The notes under the pieces: model-generated
Seen by the model: the letters and a program-made list of their open reading frames with translations, nothing else
What the model was told of the DNA's origin: nothing
The model's database searches: none
Program-made: the position numbers and the translations under genes
Shown here: positions 28,995 to 38,983 of the stretch, piece after piece
Numbering within the stretch: the first letter of the stretch is position 1
Layout of the letters: each line of letters starts with the position of its first letter
Source of the DNA: Methylobacterium sp. Leaf123
Lineage (GTDB): Bacteria > Pseudomonadota > Alphaproteobacteria > Rhizobiales > Beijerinckiaceae
Reading direction: 5' to 3'
NCBI RefSeq assembly: GCF_001423405.1
Contig: NZ_LMNS01000001.1
Span: forward strand, 157,705 to 221,704
DNA length: 64,000 nucleotides

Positions 28995-29924
28995 GTGCCC
29001 GATCTCGACCGCATCGTCCAAGACATCGCCGCCGAGATGCGGGCCCGGCCCGATCGCGGCGCGGTGGCGAGCTACATCCCCGAACTGGCCCGCGTCGATG
29101 CCCAGGGCTTCGGCCTCGCCGTGATCGACGGCGACGGCCGGATCGCCGCCGGGGGGGATGCCGACACCCCCTTCTCGATCCAGAGCATCTCCAAGGTCTT
29201 CACCCTGACGCTGGCGCTCGGCATGGTCGGCGACCGGCTCTGGCGCCGGGTCGGCCGCGAGCCCTCGGGCAGCCCGTTCAACTCCATCGTGCAGTTGGAG
29301 CGCGAGAACGGCATCCCGCGCAATCCCTTCATCAATGCCGGCGCCATCGCCGTCACCGACGTGATCCTCTCGGGCCATCAGCCGCGGGAGGCGTTGGGCG
29401 AGATCCTGCGCTTCATGCAGTTCGTGGCGCAGGACGACAGCATCACCATCGACGAGCGCGTGGCGGCCTCCGAGAAGCGCACGGGCTTCCGCAACGCGGC
29501 GCTGGCCAACTACATGCGCTCCTTCGATGTCATCGAAAATCCGGTCGACTACACGCTGGGCGTCTACTTCCACCACTGCGCCATCGCGATGACCTGCCGC
29601 CAGCTCGCCACCGCCGGGCTGTTCCTGGCCTATTCCGGGCACCATCCGCTTGCCGGGCATTCGGTGATCTCGGGCGAGCGGGCGCGCCGCATCAATGCGA
29701 TCATGCTCACCTGCGGCCACTATGACGGCTCGGGCGATTTCGCCTACCGCGTCGGCCTGCCGGGCAAGAGCGGTGTCGGCGGCGGCATCCTGGCGGTGGC
29801 GCCGGGCAAGGCCTCGATCTGCGTCTGGTCGCCGGGGCTGGACGCCGCCGGCAACTCCCATCTCGGGCGCATCGCCCTGGAGATGCTGGTGAAACGCACG
29901 GGCTGGTCGATCTTCGGGGTGTGA
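28995..29924 (+). CDS. glsA: Glutaminase
   Basis: The 309-residue protein is a serine-dependent glutaminase of the beta-lactamase-like fold: the catalytic SxxK is S64-I-S-K67 in [10 protein letters not shown], followed by [10 protein letters not shown] and a GKSGVGGGI loop near the end. It hydrolyses L-glutamine to glutamate and ammonia. It starts with GTG, 86 bases after glnB in the same direction, between a P-II sensor and two glutamine synthetases, so it could form a regulated cycle with them. Confidence 0.94.
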   Translation: MPDLDRIVQDIAAEMRARPDRGAVASYIPELARVDAQGFGLAVIDGDGRIAAGGDADTPFSIQSISKVFTLTLALGMVGDRLWRRVGREPSGSPFNSIVQLERENGIPRNPFINAGAIAVTDVILSGHQPREALGEILRFMQFVAQDDSITIDERVAASEKRTGFRNAALANYMRSFDVIENPVDYTLGVYFHHCAIAMTCRQLATAGLFLAYSGHHPLAGHSVISGERARRINAIMLTCGHYDGSGDFAYRVGLPGKSGVGGGILAVAPGKASICVWSPGLDAAGNSHLGRIALEMLVKRTGWSIFGV

Positions 29925-29948
29925 CGATCGCTCGTTGCCCTGTCGTCC

Positions 29949-30066
29949 CATGCTCATCCTCATCCTGAGGTGGCCGCGTCAGCGGCCCTCGAAGGATCCT
30001 CCAGGAATCGCGCGGGTACTGGAGGATCCTTCGAGGCCTCCGCTTCGCTGCGGCACCTCTGGATGA
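29949..30066. repeat. Large inverted repeat (CATCC-type palindrome pair)
   Basis: CCTCGAAGGATCCTCCAG (29987-30004) and CTGGAGGATCCTTCGAGG (30019-30036) are exact inverse complements 14 bases apart. Outer sequences CATCCTGAGGTGGCCGC and GCGGCACCTCTGGATG extend the symmetry with mismatches. The element resembles a Rhizobiales intergenic repeat with CATCCTGAGG ends, and lies between convergent glsA and glnII. Confidence 0.65.
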
Positions 30067-30082
30067 GGGCGAGGGTTGGACG

Positions 30083-30119
30083 AAAACAAAAACCGCCCCC
30101 GTCTTTCGACGGAGGCGGC
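30083..30119 (-). terminator. Intrinsic terminator of glnII
   Basis: On the leftward strand GCCGCCTCCGTC and GACGGGGGCGGT form a stem around GAAA with one wobble, followed by TTTTGTTTT. It is 34 bases past the glnII stop. Confidence 0.8.
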
Positions 30120-30153
30120 CTGTCTCAAAGCCTGGATTCGGCCTCGAAGATCC

Positions 30154-31200
30154 TTACGCGACGGCCTTCTGCGCGGCTTCGCCCGGGAGCGGAACCTCGG
30201 AGATCGTCTTCAGAACCTGCGAGGCGATCTGGTAGGGGTCGCCCATGGAGTTCGGGCGGCGGTCCTCAAGGTAGCCCTTGTAGCCGTTGTTCACGAAGGA
30301 ATGGGGCACGCGCACCGAGGCGCCGCGGTCGGCCACGCCGTAGGAGAACTTGTTCCACGGCGCCGTCTCGTGCTTGCCGGTCAGGCGCATGTGGTTGTCG
30401 GGGCCGTAGACGGCGATGTGGTCGTCGAGGTTCTTCTCGAAGCCGGCCATCATGGCCTCGAAATACTCCTTGCCGCCGGTCTCACGCATGAACGTCGTCG
30501 AGAAGTTGCAGTGCATGCCCGAGCCGTTCCAGTCGGTGTCGCCGAGCGGCTTGCAATGGTACTCGATGTCGATCTCGTAGCTCTCGCACAGGCGCTGGAG
30601 CAGGTAGCGGGCCATCCACATCTCGTCGGCGGCCTTCTTGGAGCCCTTGCCGAAGATCTGGAATTCCCACTGGCCCTTGGCCACTTCGGCGTTGATGCCT
30701 TCGTGGTTGATGCCGGCGGCGAGGCAGAGGTCGAGATGCTCCTCGACGATCTTGCGGGCCACGGGGCCGACATTCGAGGCGCCGACGCCGCAATAATACG
30801 GGCCCTGCGGAGCGGGGTAGCCGCTCTCGGGGAAGCCGAGCGGACGGCCGTTCTTGTAGAGGAAGTACTCCTGCTCGAAGCCGAACCACGCGCCGGCATC
30901 GTCGAGCACGGTCGCGCGCTTGTTCGACGGGTGCGGGGTCTTGCCGTCGGGCATCATCACTTCGCACAGCACGAGCACGCCGTTGGTGCGGGCCGGGTCG
31001 GGGAAGTGGCGCACGGGCTTCAGCACGCAGTCGGACGAGGAGCCCTCGGCCTGCTGCGTCGAGCTGCCGTCGAAGCCCCAGAGCGGAAGCTGCTCGAAGG
31101 TCGGGAAGCTGTCGTACTCCTTGATCTGCGTCTTGCCGCGCAGGTTCGGTGTGGGCGTGTAGCCGTCGAGCCAGATGTACTCGAGCTTAAACTTGGTCAT
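30154..31200 (-). CDS. glnII: Glutamine synthetase II
   Basis: The 348-residue protein is the eukaryote-type GS II found in rhizobia and relatives: LEYIWLDGYTP at the start, LPLWGFDGSSTQQAEG, GFEQEYFLY, and WNGSGMHCNFSTTFMR with metal-binding histidine. It joins glutamate and ammonia using ATP, and unlike GS I it is not adenylylated. It is divergent from glnA and has a near-consensus sigma-54 promoter at 31405-31420, so expression under nitrogen limitation is likely. Confidence 0.96.
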   Translation of the reverse strand: MTKFKLEYIWLDGYTPTPNLRGKTQIKEYDSFPTFEQLPLWGFDGSSTQQAEGSSSDCVLKPVRHFPDPARTNGVLVLCEVMMPDGKTPHPSNKRATVLDDAGAWFGFEQEYFLYKNGRPLGFPESGYPAPQGPYYCGVGASNVGPVARKIVEEHLDLCLAAGINHEGINAEVAKGQWEFQIFGKGSKKAADEMWMARYLLQRLCESYEIDIEYHCKPLGDTDWNGSGMHCNFSTTFMRETGGKEYFEAMMAGFEKNLDDHIAVYGPDNHMRLTGKHETAPWNKFSYGVADRGASVRVPHSFVNNGYKGYLEDRRPNSMGDPYQIASQVLKTISEVPLPGEAAQKAVA

Positions 31201-31404
31201 TCCCAGTCTCTCGTACCTTGAGGATCCGTGTCCTGACGAAACCTTTGCGGAACCGGCGTCGTTGAGAGCCTGCCCCGCCGTTGGATCGCGGCGTCCGGCG
31301 GGTCATGTCCCCGCCGCATCCGAGACGCCGATCCACCGGCGAGCAGGGCGCCGGCCCGACCCCCGAGCGGCCGCTGTGCGGGCGGACGCTACGGTTTCCG
31401 CCTA

Positions 31405-31420
31405 AGCACGTCGCGTGCCA
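31405..31420 (-). promoter_or_regulatory. Sigma-54 promoter facing glnII
   Basis: On the leftward strand the sequence reads TGGCACG-CGAC-GTGCT, matching TGGCACG-N4-TTGCW at all but one base. Initiation near 31394 gives a leader of about 190 bases to glnII. The surrounding gap (31201-31771) otherwise contains a 10-bp palindrome ACGATATCGT (31558-31567), a weaker GG-N10-GC element facing glnA (31539-31554), and no gene. Confidence 0.65.
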
Positions 31421-31771
31421 GTCGGCCTGGCTGCGGCGCGGTGGCATGTGCGGCAAAGTGGGCCGGTCAAGGGCCGCAATTGGAGACGAAACACCCCGAA
31501 CGTCCCGCGATCGCGTGGATTTTTTGCCTGCCGACGGGTGGCAACGGGCAAGCGCGAACGATATCGTCCGCGCGGCCGGCGAGACCGGCCGGGGACGCGA
31601 GAGGGGGCCGGACCCGGATCAGGAAACGAAGCCGCGGGCGTGAAGCCGCCCCCTTCGCGACGTGCCGCTTTCCCGATCATTCCATCGCGCCCCAGGAACG
31701 GACCGGCTCGGACCGCGCCCGGCCGATGGTTCGCCGCCCCGCTTCCAGAATTTGCCGAGGAGACGCACAGC

Positions 31772-33181
31772 ATGAATACGGCCGCCGATGTGCTGAAGGC
31801 CATCAAGGACAATGACGTCAAGTACGTCGACTTCCGCTTCACCGACCCGCGCGGAAAGTGGCAGCACGTGACCTTCGACGTCTCCCTGGTCGATGAGGAG
31901 ATGTTCACGGACGGCACCATGTTCGACGGTTCGTCGATCGCCGGCTGGAAGGCGATCAACGAGTCCGACATGCTGCTGATGCCCGATCCGGTCACGGCCT
32001 GCATGGACCCGTTCTTCTCGGCCTCCACCATGTCGATCGTCTGCGACGTGCTCGAGCCCTCGACCGGCGAGCCCTATGCCCGCGATCCGCGCTCGACCGC
32101 CAAGCTCGCCGAGGCGTATCTGCGCTCCACCGGCATCGGCGACACGATCTTCGTCGGCCCCGAGGCCGAGTTCTTCGTGTTCGACGACGTGAAGTTCGGC
32201 GCCGACCCCTACCATACCGGCTTCCAGCTCGACTCGACCGAGCTGCCGACCAACGGCTTCACCGATTACGAGGGCGGCAACCTCGGCCACCGGGTGCAGA
32301 CCAAGGGCGGCTACTTCCCCGTCCCGCCGCAGGATTCGGCCCAGGACATGCGCGGCGAGATGCTGGCCGCGATGCAGTCCATGGGTGTGAAGGTCGAGAA
32401 GCACCATCACGAGGTGGCGTCCGCTCAGCACGAACTCGGCATGAAGTTCGACACGCTGACCCTGCTCGCCGACCACATGCAGATCTACAAGTACTGCATC
32501 CACAACGTGGCGCAGAGCTACGGCAAGTCCGCCACCTTCATGCCCAAGCCCGTCTACGGCGACAACGGCTCGGGCATGCATGTGCACCAGTCGATCTGGA
32601 AGGACGGCAAGCCGCTGTTTGCCGGCGACAAGTATGCCGACCTCAGCCAGGAATGCCTGTGGTACATCGGCGGCATCATCAAGCACGCCAAGGCGCTCAA
32701 CGCCTTCACCAACCCGTCCACCAACTCCTACAAGCGTCTGGTGCCGGGCTACGAGGCCCCCGTGCTGCTGGCCTACTCGGCCCGCAACCGTTCGGCCTCC
32801 TGCCGTATTCCGTGGACGACGAACCCGAAGGCCAAGCGCGTCGAGGTCCGCTTCCCCGATCCGATGGCCAACCCCTACCTCGCCTTCTCGGCGCTGCTGA
32901 TGGCCGGCCTCGACGGCATCATCAACAAGATCGATCCGGGCCCGGCCATGGACAAGGATCTCTACGACCTGCCCCCGCGCGAGTTGAAGAAGATCCCGAC
33001 CGTCTGCGGCTCGCTTCGTGAGGCGCTGCAGAACCTCGACAAGGACCGCGCCTTCCTCAAGGCCGGCGGCGTGTTCTCAGACGACCAGATCGACTCGTTC
33101 ATCGAGCTGAAGATGGCCGAGGTGCTGCGCTACGAGATGACCCCGCACCCGATCGAGTTCGTGCAGTACTACTCGCTCTAA
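31772..33181 (+). CDS. glnA: Glutamine synthetase type I
   Basis: The 469-residue enzyme is GS I-beta: [46 protein letters not shown] and the adenylylation loop LYDLPP with Y398, the GlnE target. It makes glutamine from glutamate, ammonia and ATP. The ATG at 31772 follows GAGGAGACGC; an open frame extends far upstream to 31415 but has no conserved sequence. In related genomes glnB precedes glnA; here they are separated by glsA and glnII. Confidence 0.97.
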   Translation: MNTAADVLKAIKDNDVKYVDFRFTDPRGKWQHVTFDVSLVDEEMFTDGTMFDGSSIAGWKAINESDMLLMPDPVTACMDPFFSASTMSIVCDVLEPSTGEPYARDPRSTAKLAEAYLRSTGIGDTIFVGPEAEFFVFDDVKFGADPYHTGFQLDSTELPTNGFTDYEGGNLGHRVQTKGGYFPVPPQDSAQDMRGEMLAAMQSMGVKVEKHHHEVASAQHELGMKFDTLTLLADHMQIYKYCIHNVAQSYGKSATFMPKPVYGDNGSGMHVHQSIWKDGKPLFAGDKYADLSQECLWYIGGIIKHAKALNAFTNPSTNSYKRLVPGYEAPVLLAYSARNRSASCRIPWTTNPKAKRVEVRFPDPMANPYLAFSALLMAGLDGIINKIDPGPAMDKDLYDLPPRELKKIPTVCGSLREALQNLDKDRAFLKAGGVFSDDQIDSFIELKMAEVLRYEMTPHPIEFVQYYSL

Positions 33182-33190
33182 AGAGGAGTC

Positions 33191-33225
33191 GGGCGCGTCG
33201 GCGCGAATACAGCGCCGGCGCGCCC
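33191..33225 (+). terminator. Hairpin terminator after glnA
   Basis: GGGCGCGTCGGCGC (33191-33204) and GCGCCGGCGCGCCC (33212-33225) pair over 14 bp with one wobble, ten bases past the glnA stop. There is no T run, so termination strength is uncertain. Confidence 0.6.
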
Positions 33226-33468
33226 GAGAACAGTGTCGAGCGCGGAATAGACTGTCGTTCCCGTTCGAATCGCGGCTGGACACGAGGTCTGAACGAGCGC
33301 CGGAGCCTTTCGCAGGGCTTCGGCGCTTCGCGTTTCAGACGTTCGCCGCGCGGATCGCGCAAGAGTCTGATGGGCCCCAAGCGCGCCCGCCCTTGAGCCT
33401 CTTGCGGAATTGTTAGGGACTCGCCCTCATCAAATGATGCAATCGGTCGCGCTAGAGAGAGGGCAGCG

Positions 33469-35393
33469 ATGGTTCTTCCGCGGCTGCGTGGCCTCCTCGA
33501 TTTCTATGCCATACGCGAGGACGATCCGGCGCTCGCCACGGCGCAGTTCCAGGCGCTCGCCCGCCGGATCCTCGTCCTCTACGCGACGCTCATGCTCAAT
33601 GCGGGCGCCCTGGCCTATGCCCGTTACGGCACCGCCCCCGATTGGCTGATCCTGTGGCCGCCGCTCGTTCTGACCGTCCTGTGCATCGCCCGCACGGGCA
33701 CCTGGATCCGGTCGGCGAATCGCGTGCCCGACGAACGCGAAGCCTTCGCGCGGCTCCGGGCGATCAACGTGTTCACGGCCGTCCTCGGAATCGCCTTCTC
33801 CGGTTGGGCGACGGTGCTGATCGTCGGCGGCGATCTCACCAGCGACATGCACGTGCTGTTCTTCCTCACCGTGACCATGATGGTCTGCGTGCAGTGCCTT
33901 GCGCATCTGCGCACGGCCGCGCGGCTTCTCGTCACCATCGCGGCGCCGCTGGCGCTCTACTTCCTGATCTTCGGCGAGTTCATGCTGCAGATCATGATCT
34001 TCAACTATCTGATCGTGCTCGCCGGGCAGTTGGTGGTGCAGAATTTCGCCTACCGCGATTTCTGCCATCTCGTCGGGTTGACGAAGGAGAACGGCCGTCT
34101 CGCCCATACCGATGCCCTGACCGGATTGCCCAACCGCCGCTCCTTCGTGGCGCAGCTCGAAGAGGCGGTCGGCCGGGCGGCGGCGGGCGGCGAGCGTTTC
34201 TGCGTCGGCGTGATTGATCTCGACGGCTTCAAGCCGGTCAACGACAGTCTCGGGCACCGGGCCGGCGACGACGTGCTGCGTGAGGTCGCCCGGCGGCTCC
34301 AGGGCGAAGGTCTCGGCCGGGCGGCCCGGTTCGGCGGTGACGAGTTCGGCTTGATCGTCGAGGGCGATGCCGATCTCGACGCGCTCGGCCGCCGGATCTG
34401 CGCGCTCCCTACATCCTGCGCGAGGGCGTGGCGCAGATCGGCGCCTCGATCGGCTTTGCCCGCTTTCCCGATGCGGCGCGCAGCGCCGAGACGCTGATCG
34501 AGCGCGCCGATTTCGCGCTCTACCACGCCAAGGCCTTCCACCGCGGCACCGCGGCCTGTTTCGCGCCCGAGCACGAGGCGACGTTACGCCAGCGCGCCGC
34601 CACCGAGCAGGCCCTGCGCCGCGCCGATATCGAGCGGGAATTCGTTCTCGCCTTCCAACCGATCGTCGATGTCGTCGACGGGCGCGTCGAGGCCTACGAG
34701 GCGCTGGCGCGCTGGACGAGCCCGACGCTCGGGCCCGTCTCGCCCGCCGCCTTCATCCCGGAGGCCGAGCGCAGCGGCCTCATCCAGGATCTCACCCGTG
34801 TCCTGTTCCGCAAGGCGCTCGAGGCGATGCGGGACTGGCCGGAATCCGTGTGCCTCTCGTTCAACCTCTCGACCCGGGACATCGCCGCGCCGGAGGGCCT
34901 GGAGCGGCTCATCGCCCTGATCGGCGCGAGCGGCATTGCCCCGAGCCGGATCATCTTCGAAGTGACCGAGACCGCGCTGATGCGCGACCTCGGCGATGCC
35001 CGGCGGGCGCTGGCCTCGCTCAAGGCCCTCGGCGTGCGCATCGCGCTCGACGATTTCGGCACGGGGTATTCGAGCCTCAGCTACCTGCAGAAGCTGCCGA
35101 TCGACCGGCTGAAGATCGACCGCAGCTTCGTCATGCAACTCACCGAGGACGAGACCTCGCTCAACATCGTGCGCTCGATCCTCGATCTCTGCCGCCACCT
35201 CACCCTGCATTGCGTCGTCGAAGGCGTGGAGACGAGCGAGCAGATGCTGCTGCTGCGCTCGGTCGGGTGCCGCTCGATGCAGGGTTACCTGTTCCACAGG
35301 CCGATGCCGGCCGGGGACATCGCAGCCTTCGAAGAAGCCTTCGGCCGTTTCCCGGCCCAATTGCCGGAACCGGACTTGGCCGAGGTGGCCTGA
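33469..35393 (+). pseudogene. GGDEF-EAL signalling protein interrupted by a frameshift
   Basis: The first frame (33469-34497) encodes several membrane helices and a GGDEF domain with an intact GGDEF motif at 34333-34347, then runs into unrelated sequence. The second frame supplies the missing end of the GGDEF domain (reading PYILREGVAQIGASIGFARF from about 34415) and a full EAL domain with EALARW, FEVTETALM, DDFGTGYSSL and KIDRSF. The two join if the frame shifts near 34390-34420. The intact ancestor would make and/or break cyclic-di-GMP at the membrane. This is a mutation, a strain-specific allele or a base-calling error; an EAL-only product from an internal start is possible. Confidence 0.8.
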
Positions 35394-35458
35394 GGGCGAC
35401 GGACGGGCCGGGCCGGGATAGACTGCGCGGAACCCCTGCCACCTCCGCGAGGCGCATC

Positions 35459-36037
35459 ATGTCCCTGACCGTCCCCGTGATTCTCGGTTCCGTGCGCGCG
35501 GACCGCGCCGGTATCCGCGCCGCCCGCTTTCTCGTGTCGCAGCTCGAAGCCCGCGGCCACGAGGCGCCGCTGGTCGATCCGGCGGAGCTGAAGCTTCCGC
35601 TGCTCGACCGGATGTACAAGGAATATCCCAAGGGCGAGGCGCCCGAGCCGATGGAGCGGCTCGCCGCGCTCTACCGCCGCTCCGACGCCTTCGTCGTGGT
35701 CTCGGCCGAGTACAACAACTCGATTCCGCCCGCGCTCTCGAACACCCTCGACCATTTCCTCGAAGAGTATTTCTGGCGGCCTTCCGCCATCTGCTGCTAC
35801 TCCGCGGGGCAATATGGCGGCGTGCGCGCGGCGATGCAGTTGCGGGCGATGCTGGCCGAACTCGGCACGCCGAGCATTCCCTCGCTCCTGCCGATCCCGC
35901 GCATCCAGAAGGCGCTGAGCGAAGCGGGCGAACCCGCCGAGGACTGGCTCGGCCGGGCCGCGAAGAAGTTTCTCGACGAACTGACTTGGTACGCCGAGGC
36001 GCTGAAGGCGAAGCGGGAAGGGGGCACGCCGTACTGA
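35459..36037 (+). CDS. NADPH-dependent FMN reductase family protein
   Basis: The 192-residue protein is a flavodoxin-like reductase: ILGSVRADRAGIRAARFL forms the phosphate-binding loop and SAEYNNSIPPALSNTLDHF is the family signature. Related proteins reduce FMN, quinones, azo dyes or chromate with NADPH; the substrate is unknown. ATG 35459 follows CCGCGAGGCGC. It lies 65 bases after the broken GGDEF-EAL gene. Confidence 0.88.
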   Translation: MSLTVPVILGSVRADRAGIRAARFLVSQLEARGHEAPLVDPAELKLPLLDRMYKEYPKGEAPEPMERLAALYRRSDAFVVVSAEYNNSIPPALSNTLDHFLEEYFWRPSAICCYSAGQYGGVRAAMQLRAMLAELGTPSIPSLLPIPRIQKALSEAGEPAEDWLGRAAKKFLDELTWYAEALKAKREGGTPY

Positions 36038-36099
36038 ACCTTGCGCGCGGCACTCCGTTTGCACCCCTCGAAGCAGAGTTCGATGAGGAAAGCGGACGG

Positions 36100-36438
36100 A
36101 TGAACGCGAGTGTGGACAGAGTGCGGGACGCGCTGGCCGAGCTGATCAAGGCGGCGCTGGTCTCCGATGACGGCCTGAGTCTGACCTTCCGGCAGGCGGC
36201 GGCGGACAGGATCGCCGCGCTTGCGGCCGACCCGCCGTCGGCGGAGGCAGTGCGGATCGACGGCGCTTGGACCCTGGCGATCCGCGCCGCCGAGGCGCCC
36301 GCGCTTCAGCCGGAGGAAGGACAGGTGAACCTGACCCTGCCCCGAGCCGCGCCGTTTACTCTCGAAGAGCTGACGCGGGCCGATTTCGACGTGGATCGGG
36401 CGGTCGAAACGATCCGCAAATCGGCTTCCACGGGCTGA
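36100..36438 (+). CDS. Small hypothetical protein
   Basis: This 112-residue acidic protein starts at ATG 36100 behind GAGGAAAGC. It has no signal peptide or membrane helix. A middle helix (VRDALAELIKAAL) and a C-terminal FTLEELTRADFDVDRAVETIRKSA motif are visible. No family is recognised. It lies 62 bases after the flavin reductase gene and could share its transcript. Confidence 0.6.
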   Translation: MNASVDRVRDALAELIKAALVSDDGLSLTFRQAAADRIAALAADPPSAEAVRIDGAWTLAIRAAEAPALQPEEGQVNLTLPRAAPFTLEELTRADFDVDRAVETIRKSASTG

Positions 36439-36596
36439 CGAGGGGGCCGAACCTGTTCACGACGGGTCTTGCGGCGTTGTTCTGACGCGTCCGAGCGCCC
36501 ATCTTGAAGATGTGCCGGGATCGTCAACGGTCTCCCCAATCACCAAAAAACCGAACGCGCCACGCCTTCCCGGACCGGCGCGGAGAGCCTTGCTCC

Positions 36597-38960
36597 TTGG
36601 CCAGACGCATCAATCCGAAGGCGGTCTCCCCCGTTCTTCCCTCCCGCGAGCAGATCCTCGCCTTCGTCGCCGAGACGCCCGGAAAGGTCGGCAAGCGCGA
36701 AATCGCCAAGGCTTTCGGCATCTCGGGTGCCGACAAGATCGGCCTCAAGGCGATCCTGAAGGAGATCGAGGCCGACGGCGCGCTCGAACGCGACCGCGGC
36801 GGCTTGCGGAAAGGCGGCAGCCTGCCGCCCGTCGTGCTCGCCGACATCGTTTCGCGCGACCGCGACGGCGACCTGATCGCCCGCCCGGCCCAATGGGACG
36901 GGGAGGGCGAGGCGCCCAAGATCGCCGTCGATGTGCCGCGCGGCGGCAAGGGCAACCGTCCGGCCCCCGGCATCGGTGATCGGGCGTTGGTCCGCGTCGC
37001 GCCGGACCCGGATGCGCCCGGCCGCTACACCGGCCGCGTCATCAAGGTGATCGGCAAGAACCGCTCCGAGGTGATCGGCGTCTATCGCGCCGGCCGCGAG
37101 GGCGGGCGCCTGCTTCCTGTCGAGAAGAAGTCGCAGGGCAAGGAGATCGCGATCCCGCCGGGCGAGGAGGGTGAGGCGCGGGACGGCGACCTCGTCAGCG
37201 TCGCGGTGGAGCGCGAGACCCGCTTCGGCCTGCCCCGCGGTCGCGTGACCGAGCGACTCGGCGCCCTCGGCTCCGAGAAGGCGGTAAGCCTGATCGCCCT
37301 GCACCTTCACAACATCCCCCACGTCTTCCCCGCCGCCGTGCTGGCGGAGGCGGATGCGGCCAAGCGGGCGACCAAGCGCGGCCGCGAGGATTGGCGCGAG
37401 GCGCCGCTGGTCACCATCGACCCGCCCGACGCCAAGGACCACGACGACGCGGTGATGGCGGAACTCGATCCCGATCCGGCGAATGCGGGCGGCTTCATCG
37501 TCACCGTCGCGATCGCGGATGTCGCCGCCTATATCCGGCCGGATTCGGCCCTCGACCGCGAGGCGCTGCTGCGGGGCAATTCGGTCTACTTCCCCGACCG
37601 GGTGGTGCCGATGCTGCCCGAGCGCATCTCGAACGATCTCTGCTCCCTGCGCGAGGGCGAGGATCGTCCGGCGCTCGCCGTGCGGATGATCATTGGTGCC
37701 GACGGGGTGAAGCGCAGCCACAGCTTCCACCGCATCCTGATGCGCTCGCATGCCAAGCTCGCCTATGCGCAGGCACAGGCCGCGATCGATGGCCAACCGG
37801 ACGAGAAATCGGGGCCGGTGCTGGAGACGGCCCTGCGTCCGCTCTACGCGGCCTACGAGGCGATGAAGCGGGCGCGTGATGCCCGTGGCCCGCTCGCCCT
37901 CGACCTGCCCGAGCGCAAGGTGCTGCTCAACGCGGAAGGCGGCGTCGATCGGGTGATCGTGCCGGAGCGGCTGGAGGCGCACCGGCTGATCGAAGAGTTC
38001 ATGATCCAGGCCAATGTGGCGGCGGCCGAGACCCTGGAGAAGGCGGGCTCGCCGCTGATCTACCGCGTCCACGACGAGCCGGCCCTGGAGAAGATGCGTG
38101 CGCTTGGCGAGGTGCTCGCCTCGGTCGGCGTCAAGATGACCAAAGCCGGGGCGCTTCGGCCCGACCTGTTCAACCGCATCCTCGCCCAGGTGGCCGAGAG
38201 CGAGCACGCGCCCTTCATCAACGAGGTGGTGCTGCGTTCGCAGGCACAAGCGGTCTACGCTGCACAGAATCTAGGCCATTTCGGCCTCAATCTGCGCCGC
38301 TACGCCCACTTCACCTCGCCCATCCGGCGCTACGCGGATCTCATCGTTCACCGCGCTCTCGTGCGTGCCTGCGGATTGGGCAAGGACGGTCTGCTGGCGG
38401 ACACCACGCCGGGCCTGCTCGATGCGGTCTCCGAACAGATCTCGGCGGCCGAGCGCCGGGCGATGGCGGCCGAGCGCGAGACCATCGACCGCCTCATCGC
38501 CGGCTACCTCGCCGACCGGGTCGGCGCGACCTTCTCCGGCCGGATCTCCGGGGTGACGCGCTCGGGGTTGTTCGTGAAGCTCGCCGAGACCGGGGCCGAT
38601 GGGTTCGTGCCCGTCTCCACCATCGGCCACGAATATTACCGCCACGACGAGGCCCTGCACGCCCTCGTCGGCGACCGCAGCGGCGAGACCTACCGCCTCG
38701 GCGACACGGTCGAGGTCCGCCTCGTCGAGGCGGCGGCGGTGGCCGGCGCTTTGCGCTTCGAGATCCTGTCGGAAGGGCGCAGCCGCTCCGGGGCCAAGGG
38801 CGGCGGGATCAAGCGCAGCGGGTCCAAGGTGAATCCTGGCAAGGCGAAGCCGGGCAAGGCCAAGTTCGGTGCCAAGCCTTCGAAGGGCAAGGCACGCCCC
38901 GGCAAGGCGGCTGCGTCCGAGAGCGATGCGGCGCGGCGCCATCGCGGCTCGCGTCGCTGA
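36597..38960 (+). CDS. rnr: Ribonuclease R
   Basis: The 787-residue protein begins with a winged-helix region (LPSREQILAFVAETPGKVGKREIAKAFGI), has cold-shock domains, then the RNB catalytic domain with the metal-binding TIDPPDAKDHDDAV, HFTSPIRRYADLIVHR near its end, an S1 domain and a Lys/Gly-rich tail (from about residue 730). RNase R is a processive 3'-5' exonuclease that degrades structured RNA and works in quality control. I chose TTG 36597, preceded by GGAGAG and giving MARRINPK; an ATG at 36504 would add 31 unconserved residues. Confidence 0.93.
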   Translation: MARRINPKAVSPVLPSREQILAFVAETPGKVGKREIAKAFGISGADKIGLKAILKEIEADGALERDRGGLRKGGSLPPVVLADIVSRDRDGDLIARPAQWDGEGEAPKIAVDVPRGGKGNRPAPGIGDRALVRVAPDPDAPGRYTGRVIKVIGKNRSEVIGVYRAGREGGRLLPVEKKSQGKEIAIPPGEEGEARDGDLVSVAVERETRFGLPRGRVTERLGALGSEKAVSLIALHLHNIPHVFPAAVLAEADAAKRATKRGREDWREAPLVTIDPPDAKDHDDAVMAELDPDPANAGGFIVTVAIADVAAYIRPDSALDREALLRGNSVYFPDRVVPMLPERISNDLCSLREGEDRPALAVRMIIGADGVKRSHSFHRILMRSHAKLAYAQAQAAIDGQPDEKSGPVLETALRPLYAAYEAMKRARDARGPLALDLPERKVLLNAEGGVDRVIVPERLEAHRLIEEFMIQANVAAAETLEKAGSPLIYRVHDEPALEKMRALGEVLASVGVKMTKAGALRPDLFNRILAQVAESEHAPFINEVVLRSQAQAVYAAQNLGHFGLNLRRYAHFTSPIRRYADLIVHRALVRACGLGKDGLLADTTPGLLDAVSEQISAAERRAMAAERETIDRLIAGYLADRVGATFSGRISGVTRSGLFVKLAETGADGFVPVSTIGHEYYRHDEALHALVGDRSGETYRLGDTVEVRLVEAAAVAGALRFEILSEGRSRSGAKGGGIKRSGSKVNPGKAKPGKAKFGAKPSKGKARPGKAAASESDAARRHRGSRR

Positions 38961-38983
38961 GCGGAAGGGGCTAGACTCGGCGA

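Noticed and set aside
31539..31554. Sigma-54 promoter facing glnA
   Set aside because: GG-N10-GC spacing is present but both T positions of the -12 box and two -24 bases are off; too weak to list as a promoter.
31415..31771. N-terminal extension of glnA
   Set aside because: GS I starts at [15 protein letters not shown] with a good ribosome site at 31772; the upstream frame covers promoter elements.
34367..35458. Upstream extension of the flavin reductase frame through the EAL domain
   Set aside because: It reads the EAL region out of frame; the reductase family starts at ATG 35459.
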